Shown piece after piece: positions 1 to 9,668 of a DNA stretch of 64,000 nucleotides (positions within the stretch are counted from its first letter, which is position 1; every line of letters starts with the position of its first letter). This DNA is from Helicobacteraceae bacterium (GTDB lineage: Bacteria > Campylobacterota > Campylobacteria > Campylobacterales > Sulfurimonadaceae): contig CANMJR010000010.1 of assembly GCA_947498025.1 (NCBI GenBank), forward strand, positions 17,789 to 81,788, read 5' to 3'. The translations under genes were made by a program, and so were the position numbers. The notes below the pieces were generated by a model. The model was not told the origin of the DNA and made no database searches. It saw only the letters and a list, made by a program, of their open reading frames with translations.

Positions 1-433
1 CATCTTTATCTTCAAAAATATAAAATCCTTTTGGAGTCTCTTCATTCAGTTGGCTATATAAATCAAAAACTTTTGAAAGTACATAATCTGTTGTAGGTAA
101 ATTGAGTGATGATAACTTATATCCATCAAGCAGAGCGTGGTAAAGAAGTTTTTTTTGCATCATGATTATGGAAAAGTAGGCTCCATTTGATCTTGATTCA
201 GGTGAAAATTTAAGTTTAATTATTGGTATTGCCAGACGGTCAATAGAGTCTGCTTTTAAACATGCAAATGCAAAGAGCGAGATATAGTCTTCATCCTTAT
301 CATTTGCATTAAAATTATTAAAACCCAAATTACAGGCATTTTCATATTTTTTATTCTGATAAAGTCCTAACATCTCCTGTTTTACATCCGCACAGAGTAT
401 GATTGCAAAAATCAAAGATAAGACTATTTTCAT
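1..433 (-). CDS. hypothetical exported protein (3' end beyond window)
   Basis: Open minus frame from ATG at 433 (MKIVLSLIFAIILCADVKQEMLG...), overlaps end of next ORF; partial. Confidence 0.6.
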   Translation of the reverse strand, partial: MKIVLSLIFAIILCADVKQEMLGLYQNKKYENACNLGFNNFNANDKDEDYISLFAFACLKADSIDRLAIPIIKLKFSPESRSNGAYFSIIMMQKKLLYHALLDGYKLSSLNLPTTDYVLSKVFDLYSQLNEETPKGFYIFEDKD

Positions 434-1260
434 TTCATCTCTCCTGAGAGTATCTCATCCATAAGTGTTTTTGCATTGGCTGAATGCGACTGTTTTATAT
501 ACTCTTTGAGCGTTTCAACAGCTTTGTCCTTTTGATCTAGTTTGACTAATGATTTAGCAAAAATTATCCAACTTGTTTCTTGATTACTGTCAATTTCATT
601 TGTTATCAAAGCGTAATTATATGCCAGATTATAATCACCCGCGTTATAATAACTTTTTGCAATAAAGAGACTGAGTGTCGGGTCATTGCTCTTTTTGAAT
701 CTTTTTATAACTTGTTCTATATCATTTTGTATATTTTGTCTCTTAATATTTATGCTGCCTTTTGGTTCCTCAAGAGTAATAGCCTCTTCTTTTGCTATGA
801 CTCTTTCCTCTTCTTTAACTGTTTCTACCGCCGGTGCTTCTGCTTCAATTATTCGTATCGGTTCTGAAACAGTTGACTTATTTATTTTATCCATAAAACT
901 GAGTGATGGGGTTAGGACAACTTTTGTTTCTACTTTTTTTGTCTCATTCTTTTCATTAAAAAATTTTTCATTTATAGTCTCTTGAGCCTTTTGCGGTGTA
1001 TTCTCTAAAGGAGTATTTTGTGTATTGCTATCAACTTTTTTTGCTGTTATTGTTTCTGCTTTTACCTTAGATATATTTCCATCTTTTGCTACCGCTGCAG
1101 TGTTTCCATTTTGTACTCTGCTTTTTGAATTTTGATAATTTATAGTGGTAAATAGAGTGATAAAAATCACTAAAGTGCTGATGATAATTATAGCATGCGG
1201 AAGATAGGATTTTATTTTATATGTGAGCCACTTTCTTTCCAGCTCATTTATATCAAACAT
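430..1260 (-). CDS. MshN/TPR-like membrane protein of pilus/competence cluster
   Basis: ORF 276 aa, one N-terminal TM, C-terminal TPR-like repeats; position after ExeA-like ATPase as in msh operons. Confidence 0.6.
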   Translation of the reverse strand: MFDINELERKWLTYKIKSYLPHAIIIISTLVIFITLFTTINYQNSKSRVQNGNTAAVAKDGNISKVKAETITAKKVDSNTQNTPLENTPQKAQETINEKFFNEKNETKKVETKVVLTPSLSFMDKINKSTVSEPIRIIEAEAPAVETVKEEERVIAKEEAITLEEPKGSINIKRQNIQNDIEQVIKRFKKSNDPTLSLFIAKSYYNAGDYNLAYNYALITNEIDSNQETSWIIFAKSLVKLDQKDKAVETLKEYIKQSHSANAKTLMDEILSGEMK

Positions 1261-2062
1261 GTATTAATCCTGTGTGAATTGCTGACATCTCTATAATCTT
1301 GTTTGATATTGAGATTGTATTTATCTTTGCAGGGTTGTTTTCATGGTAATGCGAGTAGATGTCAAAGAGTATATAGAGCAATTTATTTGTATCTCTATAA
1401 TTACCATGGGTTAAGTTATGAATCAACTTTACAGAACTATCCTTGAACATATTTGCACTATCAAAACAATTTGCTTTCATAAGTTTTTTTTGTATATATA
1501 CTTTTAACTCAGAGGCTGAAGCATTTTTAAGTTCTATGCTATCCCAAATTCTAGTTTGAAAGTGCTCTTTTGCTATTAAATCCTCTTTTTCGGTTTTATG
1601 AAGAGTTATTACGAATTTTATTTTTCTTGTATCTGAGAGCAATCTGATTTTTTCTATCAAAAAATTTGAATAGAGCTGCGCCTCATCCAAGAGCACTATC
1701 GGAACATAATCCAGTGCTCTGTTTTCTAAAATTTTCATAAATTGAGTAAAATTCAGATCACCTTGATACTTTACATCTAATATATCTTTTGCCAATGTTT
1801 TAAAAAATTCACTGTCATCAAGAATAGGTGTTTGATACAAATAGACAATTCTTGAAGATAATAGATCATGGTAGAGTTTTGTTAAAAACATGCTCTTGCC
1901 GGTACCGGGTTTGCCATAAAGAAGCAACATCTTTAACGGCTTATTCACGGAGTCTTTGAATGAGTGATACATTTTAGAGACCCTGTCTATCTGTATATAA
2001 TCTTCTGCATTTACGATATCTAAAAAAACATTTTTAGAATTTTTAAATATATTTGATTTCAT
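1253..2062 (-). CDS. ExeA/MshM/CtsP-like AAA ATPase
   Basis: Walker A GKPGTGKS, Walker B VLLDEAQ; adjacent to secretin. Confidence 0.75.
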   Translation of the reverse strand: MKSNIFKNSKNVFLDIVNAEDYIQIDRVSKMYHSFKDSVNKPLKMLLLYGKPGTGKSMFLTKLYHDLLSSRIVYLYQTPILDDSEFFKTLAKDILDVKYQGDLNFTQFMKILENRALDYVPIVLLDEAQLYSNFLIEKIRLLSDTRKIKFVITLHKTEKEDLIAKEHFQTRIWDSIELKNASASELKVYIQKKLMKANCFDSANMFKDSSVKLIHNLTHGNYRDTNKLLYILFDIYSHYHENNPAKINTISISNKIIEMSAIHTGLIHV

Positions 2063-2067
2063 CTTAA

Positions 2068-3669
2068 TTACTTTTCAACTTCTTTATCTACTTTTACATC
2101 AGTTTTATTGTGATCTAAAATATTATCTTTTAAACCTGCATAACCTAAATCTGATAAAGATAAATTACTTTTTTCTTTACTGATAATATGAGGTTCTATA
2201 ACAATAATAAGCTCTTGCGTCTGTTTAGACTTCTCATCATATTTAAAGAGATAGCCAAGAAGGGGAATACTTCCTAGCAGCGGTACTTGACTAGAACTTT
2301 GAGTATTTTTTGTATTGATTAGACCGCCGAGTATTATTCTGTTGCCATCTTTTACCGTAACTACAGATGAGAGTTGGCGACGATCCAAATCCGGTGGCAT
2401 TGTTCTATTTTCTGAAGTTGAAAGCATATTAGTAGAAGTCTCAGAAAGAGATGGATTTATCTTTAAGGTTATAGAATTGTCATCTGATATTTCAGGAGTT
2501 ATATCTAAAAGAACACCCGCAAAAACAGATTGAATATTTTCATTTACGCTTGAAGCACCGGTTGTGCCACCTGCTAAAGTTTCCGTACTGGTGATTTTGT
2601 AAAAATACTCCGTACCGACTGTAATGAGTGCAGGCTGGTTGTTGAGAGTTAAAACCTTAGGATTAGAGATAGAACTTACATCCCCTTGAGTATTTAAAAA
2701 CTTAATCACCTCTTTGAGACTTACATTCCCTTTTGCTTGAACAAGACTGGCTACAGTTCCGGAATTTCCCTTTATAGGGTCTGGATACAGAGCAGTTGTG
2801 ATGTCAGAACCCGCGTATGTACCAACATTTTGTGCATTTAATACATTGGATGTTATCTGAAAGTTTTGAAGCGCATAGAGTTGCTTCCAATCTACACCCG
2901 TCGATTTACCTTCGCTCATCGTAACTGCTAAAATTTGAACATCTATCAAAACCTGAAGTTTAACCTTTTCTTGAAGTCTTTTGAGGTACTCTTCAAGTCT
3001 AATCATCTGCTTAGCAGTACATGTTACAGTAATTAAACCGGCATTTTTATTTATGATGGGCGGGTTAGCTACATATGCGTCATGCGGTCTATTTATAACC
3101 CCTTGCAGCTCTAAATCTAACTCTTCCCAAAACTTAACTTCATCACTAGATATTATTTTTACACCGGATTCGGCAGTTGAACTTCCACCGGATTTAGAAG
3201 TTGATGCGCTCGAAGAGCCAGTAGAGCTAGTGGAGCCAGAAGAGCCTTTCGGAGCTTTAGAACCTGCGGATGAACTGAGTGTAATATCAGTGCTACCGCT
3301 ACTTTTTCTTTGAGATAAGATATAGTCTATAGCAAAAACTTTTGTAGTTAAGTAGGAGATTTTTAATACATTATTCACTAATGTGTAGGAAAGATTATTT
3401 TCATTAAGAACAATATTTAAAACTTCATCAATTGTTAAATTATTGAGATGTGTTTTGTTGAGTTGTTTGTTCAGATACTCTTCTGCATTTGAATCGGTTA
3501 CTACAATACTGAACTCACATGAATCACTGAGTTGCTCAATAAAATCAATAATTTTAGTATCTTTTGTAGAGCTGATGCTAAAAAGCTCGGAAGAACAATC
3601 AGCAAAAACATTGCCCGTTAGCAAGAGTGTTAACATTGTTCCATAAATTGATGATTTTATCATACACAT
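2068..3669 (-). CDS. type II secretion / MSHA-type secretin (MshL/CtsD-like)
   Basis: Signal peptide, secretin C-terminal pattern (VPLLGSIPLLGYLFK, ELIIVIEPHI), Ser/Gly-rich linker. Confidence 0.85.
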   Translation of the reverse strand: MCMIKSSIYGTMLTLLLTGNVFADCSSELFSISSTKDTKIIDFIEQLSDSCEFSIVVTDSNAEEYLNKQLNKTHLNNLTIDEVLNIVLNENNLSYTLVNNVLKISYLTTKVFAIDYILSQRKSSGSTDITLSSSAGSKAPKGSSGSTSSTGSSSASTSKSGGSSTAESGVKIISSDEVKFWEELDLELQGVINRPHDAYVANPPIINKNAGLITVTCTAKQMIRLEEYLKRLQEKVKLQVLIDVQILAVTMSEGKSTGVDWKQLYALQNFQITSNVLNAQNVGTYAGSDITTALYPDPIKGNSGTVASLVQAKGNVSLKEVIKFLNTQGDVSSISNPKVLTLNNQPALITVGTEYFYKITSTETLAGGTTGASSVNENIQSVFAGVLLDITPEISDDNSITLKINPSLSETSTNMLSTSENRTMPPDLDRRQLSSVVTVKDGNRIILGGLINTKNTQSSSQVPLLGSIPLLGYLFKYDEKSKQTQELIIVIEPHIISKEKSNLSLSDLGYAGLKDNILDHNKTDVKVDKEVEK

Positions 3670-3679
3670 TGTTCTAATC

Positions 3680-4156
3680 TCACTTGTTTTTAAATTTTAA
3701 ATTTAGATTTTTACTACTTGTAGAGAGTATTTCTTCTTTACCTTTTTTTGATAGAGTAATCGATGTCGTATCGATTCTTGAAACTGTGTAATCGTCAATT
3801 TTATCGCTTATCCTATACCATTTGCCATTAATCAAAGCTGATTTATTGATAATGGCATCGAGAATAAACTTCTTTTTTTGAGGTAACACTTTTATTTTCG
3901 GTGAATCAGTTGCCTCCGCGGTGAAAACGGTAGGCGTAGTAGCATCGACGGCAGTACTTTTTGTATCCGTTTTTTTTAAAAAAATAAAAGGGTCTTTGAG
4001 TGATGCTATTTCAGATTCACTAATTCCTTCTCTTGGAGGCTTGATTGCTTCAATCTGTTCATCAACCCACTCAAGCTCATTCGAGCTAAGATTCAGCGAG
4101 AGAAGCACTGAAAAACTAATTATAAAAAAACTTTTCATTAGTATGTAATCCCCCAA
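3680..4156 (-). CDS. small periplasmic protein of pilus/competence cluster (MshK/PilP/CtsR-like)
   Basis: Position between secretin and PilO-like gene; signal peptide. Confidence 0.5.
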   Translation of the reverse strand: MGDYILMKSFFIISFSVLLSLNLSSNELEWVDEQIEAIKPPREGISESEIASLKDPFIFLKKTDTKSTAVDATTPTVFTAEATDSPKIKVLPQKKKFILDAIINKSALINGKWYRISDKIDDYTVSRIDTTSITLSKKGKEEILSTSSKNLNLKFKNK

Positions 4157-4770
4157 ACAGAGATATTGAAATATCCATTTATGTTATTTTCCATAGTCAG
4201 GTTTAAATCATGTAAATCAACAACCAATTCGCTCTGTTCAAGTGAATTCATAAAATTGAGAGTGTTTTTATACTCCCCTGTGCTGCTAATATTGATATCT
4301 AATACATGACCGAATGCACTGTTATTAAGAGCAAGTTTATTTGTAAAGTCAAGAATCTTAATATTATATTTAAGTGCGTTTTTAGAGATAGAGTGCAGAT
4401 ATTCACCCCATGTACGCTCATCGTAGATAAGCGAAGAGATAGCTTCAATTTTGCCTTTTATGTATGCATTATTGTCTTTGTAAATGAGTAGTTCACTCTG
4501 AGCTTGTTTAATCTCTTCTTCAAGCAGTGTTATTTTAGCTGCAGGATTTTGTTGCAAATAGAGTTTATCACTATTTATTTTAGACTCTATGGTTGTAACT
4601 TGCTCCTTTATTTTTTTAAAGGCTATCTCAGAACTATCCCAAAAAAGCAGATATGAAAAAGCAAATATCATAGCGAAAGTCATAACATATATCATGTATA
4701 TATCTTTTTGAGCTTTGTTCTTAAATGACGCATCTATGTTTTGTAAATAATTTTCATAATTTATTTTCAT
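4138..4770 (-). CDS. PilO/MshJ-like inner-membrane protein
   Basis: One TM then coiled coil then ferredoxin-like region; cluster context. Confidence 0.5.
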   Translation of the reverse strand: MKINYENYLQNIDASFKNKAQKDIYMIYVMTFAMIFAFSYLLFWDSSEIAFKKIKEQVTTIESKINSDKLYLQQNPAAKITLLEEEIKQAQSELLIYKDNNAYIKGKIEAISSLIYDERTWGEYLHSISKNALKYNIKILDFTNKLALNNSAFGHVLDINISSTGEYKNTLNFMNSLEQSELVVDLHDLNLTMENNINGYFNISVWGITY

Positions 4771-6302
4771 AATATCGTCACCTTTAATTCGCTGAAATAT
4801 TTTGCCGACTCCTTATTGTATAAAATTTTTTCAAGTGAAAATTTAAACTTTCTTTCATATTTTTTTGTTAAATTTTCTAAAAGTGCAGTAATTATTTTAT
4901 CCTCAGATGAAACCAAGTTCAAGAGAAATTTCTTACTCTTATTGTTTTCATTGTAAGAGAGAGATTCTATCTTTACTCCAATATCATTTAAATCATTTGT
5001 TAATGTATATAACAACTTAGCCTTCATAGGATAGTTTACTTTTACATCATGAATCTTTATAAGTGTATTCTTTTTGTCTATGTACTCTTGTTTTTCTTTA
5101 TTCAGAAGAGCAAGAATTTTTTCTTTATCCGCTTCTCGGCTCTTTATTGTAGATTCTCTTATGGTTCTTTCAATGTGAAGTTCTGCATAGCTTGTCTCAA
5201 GCAGCTTATATTGCAGCTCCTGAGCATAGGTCAGTGTCCAATAGCTAACAGGATATGCAAATGCAATAAAAAACGATGCAACAATTAAAAGTAGGAGTTT
5301 TCCGCTCTCTCTTTGTAGAAAATTTGGAGGACGGTGGAATATCGTGAAATTACAATTATATCTCTCTTCCTCAGAAAGGGTAGTATAGATGTGCATTAAA
5401 GCATGAAGTTGGTTGATACCTTTATTACTTTGCTCATAACCAAAATCAAATTTAAAATCACTTGCTTTGATACTAAGCTCAACTTCTGCTATCTCGCTCA
5501 GGACTGAAGCAGTAGAGCTTTGCGAACCAATATAGATATGTTCAATTTTTTCTATTTCAAAAGCTCTTTTAGCATATGTCAAAATATCGTTGATACTTGC
5601 AAAAATTTCTTTATATAATTTAACGATAAAATTTGTATAACTGTTCTCTCTGTTTTTGAGATTATCATCAGATAGAATTTTTATAAAATCTTGGTATTCA
5701 ACTCTTTCACCATAAATTTCACAAAACCTCTCATGCATCTGTATCAGTGTATATTTCAGTGATTTTGTATAAACAAACTCTTTTTCATTATAAATAGTTA
5801 CGAATGCATCGTTCTCTTCAAAATATATAAAACAGTGAACCCCACTATTTTGTATTATTTCTTTTGTATAAAGTGATTTAATTAGGAGAGGGGTTGGAAT
5901 AATTACATCAATATATTTTAATTTTTCTACGGCATCTTTGTATGTTTTTTCTATGGTTGAAGGCTCAGCTATAAAAACTTGAAAGTGCCTATTCTCATAA
6001 CTTTTATTATTGAAAACCTCAATGTATCTTATTTGATACTCTAAAGCTTGGTCAAGGGCTAGTTCATCATATATTTTGTTGTTTATAGCATCAAATAAAT
6101 CTTCTTCAAGGATATTTTTACTAATCTCTATATGAGCATTGATATATCCCTGAGTGTTTAGATAGGAAATAATAAATTGATTTTTATCATACTCTGGAGA
6201 TTTAATATCATTTAAAAAATTAGAAACACCACTAACATACGAACCGTTATATGGATTAACAGAAATAACACTTAAAAAAGGGTGCTTCTTTATTGTACTC
6301 AT
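4767..6302 (-). CDS. PilM-PilN/MshI-like protein
   Basis: 511 aa, cytoplasmic actin-like region followed by TM and coiled coil; cluster context. Confidence 0.5.
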   Translation of the reverse strand: MSTIKKHPFLSVISVNPYNGSYVSGVSNFLNDIKSPEYDKNQFIISYLNTQGYINAHIEISKNILEEDLFDAINNKIYDELALDQALEYQIRYIEVFNNKSYENRHFQVFIAEPSTIEKTYKDAVEKLKYIDVIIPTPLLIKSLYTKEIIQNSGVHCFIYFEENDAFVTIYNEKEFVYTKSLKYTLIQMHERFCEIYGERVEYQDFIKILSDDNLKNRENSYTNFIVKLYKEIFASINDILTYAKRAFEIEKIEHIYIGSQSSTASVLSEIAEVELSIKASDFKFDFGYEQSNKGINQLHALMHIYTTLSEEERYNCNFTIFHRPPNFLQRESGKLLLLIVASFFIAFAYPVSYWTLTYAQELQYKLLETSYAELHIERTIRESTIKSREADKEKILALLNKEKQEYIDKKNTLIKIHDVKVNYPMKAKLLYTLTNDLNDIGVKIESLSYNENNKSKKFLLNLVSSEDKIITALLENLTKKYERKFKFSLEKILYNKESAKYFSELKVTIL

Positions 6303-6313
6303 AAGTTATTATC

Positions 6314-7615
6314 CTATTTGAAGTGAACCATCGACATGCAACAAAATTCTTCACCCTTGTAAAACTCTACTCTGAAAATTTTATTATCTTTATCGACAGA
6401 AAAATTCTTATTCATAGATTTGAGATTTATCTTCATTCCGCTCTCGTTTGAGCTATTCTTTGATACAAATCCGATAACATTTATACGAAAATTTTTATCA
6501 TCCACTACCTTAAAATCGTCATTAACAAAAAAATCTGAAGATTTGTCTATGGAAGTTGCTTTGCCATCAATTTCCACATTAAACTTTTTAGGACAGCTCC
6601 CAGCCATCTTGAAGTATTCCGGTTTTATTGTTGTAATTTCTTTGTTTCCAATATAAGCAATATATGTTCCATTCACCTTGCTGATTCCACCCAAAGGGTT
6701 TGAAAAATCAAATACATTATCATTAGATTTTTTTATAGGAACATAGGCTAAATCTTTTTTTATATCATTTAACTTGAGTGACATATTGCCGTTTATAGCA
6801 AGGTTTCCATAATTGTTTATTAATTTGCCTATCTCCTCCTCTTTTAAACTGAAATCTTTTGTATAAGAAATATCCATAACTTTCATAAACTCTTCAACGG
6901 CCAAAAGGTGATAAAAAACTTTTTGAGAAAGAGAAGATAAATTTTTACTGCTCTCTATTGCAAATGCCGGTTTATTATTTGTTACTGCAAAATAAGTAAG
7001 GGAGAGTTTCATGGCCTCATCATCATATTTTGTATTGGTATTTCTTACATTAAAACTGTGATGTTCTTGCAGCAAATTTTTGTTTACATTATCTCTGACT
7101 TTAGAGGCAATGGTGTCCAAGTTTCCAAATGGCTGATTTTGTATAAGTTTACACTGGTCTATAACGCAGGTTTGTCCCCATGCGGTTGGATTAAAAATAT
7201 TTCCTTTATCTTCTTTTCTGTAAAAACCATGACCGTCATGCAAGTTTAAAACCAAAGAAACATTCTGTGCTAGAATAATTTTTTTTATCTCTCCTACAGT
7301 CTCTTTATCTTTGTCGCCGACTTCCATAAAGGAAAATTTTCTATTCATGTCACCGTTTATACCTCTAGAATCAGCTTTTATACTCTCTTTATTGAGATTT
7401 GGAACTATCCATAAGTTTTTTGACTTGATTTTATAGTGCGTGGCGAGTATAGATGCAGCAAAATAGCTGCCAGGTTCATCTCCATGGACTCCGGCTATTA
7501 CAAGTAGTGTAGTCTTAGAACCACTGTTCTCTTTCTTTATTAGGTTAATATTAGCAGATACATGAGCATAAGATACAATCAGTATAAAAAATATTTTAAT
7601 ACAAAGTTTATTCAT
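6314..7615 (-). CDS. pgp1: M14/M99-type murein carboxypeptidase, Pgp1/Csd4-like
   Basis: Signal peptide, HGDEPGS and NLHDGHGFY motifs; adjacent to Pgp2-like gene. Confidence 0.75.
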   Translation of the reverse strand: MNKLCIKIFFILIVSYAHVSANINLIKKENSGSKTTLLVIAGVHGDEPGSYFAASILATHYKIKSKNLWIVPNLNKESIKADSRGINGDMNRKFSFMEVGDKDKETVGEIKKIILAQNVSLVLNLHDGHGFYRKEDKGNIFNPTAWGQTCVIDQCKLIQNQPFGNLDTIASKVRDNVNKNLLQEHHSFNVRNTNTKYDDEAMKLSLTYFAVTNNKPAFAIESSKNLSSLSQKVFYHLLAVEEFMKVMDISYTKDFSLKEEEIGKLINNYGNLAINGNMSLKLNDIKKDLAYVPIKKSNDNVFDFSNPLGGISKVNGTYIAYIGNKEITTIKPEYFKMAGSCPKKFNVEIDGKATSIDKSSDFFVNDDFKVVDDKNFRINVIGFVSKNSSNESGMKINLKSMNKNFSVDKDNKIFRVEFYKGEEFCCMSMVHFK

Positions 7616-7623
7616 TCTTTAGA

Positions 7624-8586
7624 CTACTGATTTTCTGTAAATATTTTGAATTTATTATCTTTAGCAAGTTTAACCATGAGTGTTTTTTCACCGACAAATT
7701 TAAGTGTATCTGATGAATATACCTCTTTAAATGATATCTGATACATGTCCGGTGCACTAGGATACGGAACAACATTTATGCGGTCAAATATAATTGTTTT
7801 CTTCTCGGATTTACCAAATACTCTCTTTTTATAGGTTGTAAATGCACTGAAACTCATTCCATCATCTCTCATAAAATCCGGTGCATAAAAACCTAAATAA
7901 GTTTGGATATCATTATAGAGCCAAGCGTATCTCCATGCATAGAGTTGTGCTAAAAGTTCTGCGAGTATTTTTTTAGGAACATCTTTTTTTGTTTCACCGC
8001 TATTAATAATTAGCATTGTGTTCTCTATATCAATTCTTCTATCAAGGCACTCTAAACTTGGATTATTGATTGCTATACAGCCTTTTGTATAATCATCTCT
8101 TTTTTGATCCGTAGGAAGACCATGTATCCATATTCCGGAACCTCCTCTTCCTCTGTATCTGTCGTAGGTATTAGGGTAGGAAGTAACAAATGCAAGCGGT
8201 CCATAAAATGAATCCACTTTGGAGAGTTTTTTTGTTATTTCATAGACTCCAAGAGGCGTTGTTAAATCTCCCTCTCTCATCTTGTCGCCTTTCATTTTTC
8301 CTGTAAAAGCACTGTAATCTTTTGCAAATTCAAACTTTTTATTTTTATTTTGTTTGTACAAAACGAGAGTCGATTTCTCCTTATTACATGTCAAAACAGA
8401 TGAAAAAGTTTCTAAATAACCAAAAGTAGTATCTTTCCCTTCTAAAAATTCGCTCCAATACTCCTTTTTAGCCAGTTCTAAATCCATTTTCTTCTCTATA
8501 TCTTGCAGACCATGTGTTCTATAGTTCGTTAAAATATCACTAGCATTTACAGTTAAACTCAGTAAAATCAGAAATATTATTTTCAT
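7624..8586 (-). CDS. pgp2: YkuD-fold L,D-carboxypeptidase/transpeptidase, Pgp2/Csd6-like
   Basis: Motif IWIHGLPTDQKRDDYTKGCIAI (HG...S/TxGCI/R), signal peptide. Confidence 0.75.
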   Translation of the reverse strand: MKIIFLILLSLTVNASDILTNYRTHGLQDIEKKMDLELAKKEYWSEFLEGKDTTFGYLETFSSVLTCNKEKSTLVLYKQNKNKKFEFAKDYSAFTGKMKGDKMREGDLTTPLGVYEITKKLSKVDSFYGPLAFVTSYPNTYDRYRGRGGSGIWIHGLPTDQKRDDYTKGCIAINNPSLECLDRRIDIENTMLIINSGETKKDVPKKILAELLAQLYAWRYAWLYNDIQTYLGFYAPDFMRDDGMSFSAFTTYKKRVFGKSEKKTIIFDRINVVPYPSAPDMYQISFKEVYSSDTLKFVGEKTLMVKLAKDNKFKIFTENQ

Positions 8587-9491
8587 GCTTGGTATCCTAT
8601 CTCTTTTAAGAATGTTTTATCTTTTGTCCAACCTTTTTTTACAGTTACCTGAAGGTTTAAAAAAGCTTTTTTTCCGCTGAGTGTTTCTATTTTGGTTCTT
8701 GCATAGACCCCGATTCGCTTAATAGAATCACCACCTTTGCCTATAATTATCCCTTTTTGACTCTCTTTTTCTATAATGATTGTTGCATGGATTTTGTCTA
8801 AATTTTTTCCTTCCTCTATTTTGTCTATGATGACGTCCGACTCATATGGAATTTCGTCACTGACATTTTCAAATATACCCTCTCTGATAAAGCCGGCATA
8901 AATATCTCGCACAAGTTCACTTGTTAAATCTTCCGGATCAAATAGGTAGGGTGACTCGGGAAGATTCTTTGAAATTGTGTCAAGTAAATCTGTATGTCCT
9001 ACTTTTTTTGGTATTGCTACGGGAATAAGTGCTTCAAAATAGTCTGAAAATTGACTATAGGAACTGATTTTTTTAAAAAGTTTTTCTTGTGTAACTTGGT
9101 CGATTTTGCTGAGTACTACGATATGTTTTACTTTAGAATTGTTCAGCTTTAAAAATTTTTCATAATGCTCCAGGTTGTCGGTTACCGGAGCTAAATAAAC
9201 TATTAAGTCACAATCCCCCATCGCTTTTAAAGCTTCATCAAGCATAAATTGGTTTAAAATTTTCTCTCTTTCATGTAACCCAGGAGTATCAACAAAGATA
9301 ATCTGGGTATCGTTGTGCATAACTATCGCATTTGAGCGTTTTCGAGTGGCATTTGCTTTTTGGCTGACCATAGCAATTTTTTCACCCAAGAGAGAGTTCA
9401 TAAGCGTACTTTTTCCAGCATTTGGACGACCAATGAGAGACACGAAACCCGCCTTAGTGGCGGTATCTTTAGATAAACCTGTTTTATTCAT
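8583..9491 (-). CDS. era: GTPase Era
   Basis: GRPNAGKST, DTPGLHE, C-terminal KH domain IIIGKGGDSIKRIG. Confidence 0.95.
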   Translation of the reverse strand: MNKTGLSKDTATKAGFVSLIGRPNAGKSTLMNSLLGEKIAMVSQKANATRKRSNAIVMHNDTQIIFVDTPGLHEREKILNQFMLDEALKAMGDCDLIVYLAPVTDNLEHYEKFLKLNNSKVKHIVVLSKIDQVTQEKLFKKISSYSQFSDYFEALIPVAIPKKVGHTDLLDTISKNLPESPYLFDPEDLTSELVRDIYAGFIREGIFENVSDEIPYESDVIIDKIEEGKNLDKIHATIIIEKESQKGIIIGKGGDSIKRIGVYARTKIETLSGKKAFLNLQVTVKKGWTKDKTFLKEIGYQA

Positions 9492-9531
9492 TTTTTTCCT
9501 TTAAAAAAATTACCAAGTGACATGCTAACTG

Positions 9532-9668
9532 ATGTTACGCACTTTTATAAAAAAACTCGTAAAATCCCTTATTATTCTCGAAAAACAGAGTTTTTCGTAG
9601 CTTCAGGGGGTTGTAGGGACATATGTCCCTGCCACATAAACGGACGAGTTCGTTTATGTGCGTAACAT
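9532..9668. repeat. Dispersed structured repeat, copy A (11-bp TIRs, internal hairpins)
   Basis: ATGTTACGCAC (9532-9542) / GTGCGTAACAT (9658-9668); hairpins CGAAAAAC-AGA-GTTTTTCG, AGGGACATATGTCCCT, CACATAAACG-GACGAGTT-CGTTTATGTG. Confidence 0.8.

Noticed and set aside
3970-3984. T8A7 run in the PilP-like gene as a phase-variation tract
   Set aside because: Short A/T runs are common in this AT-rich genome; no evidence of frame variation.
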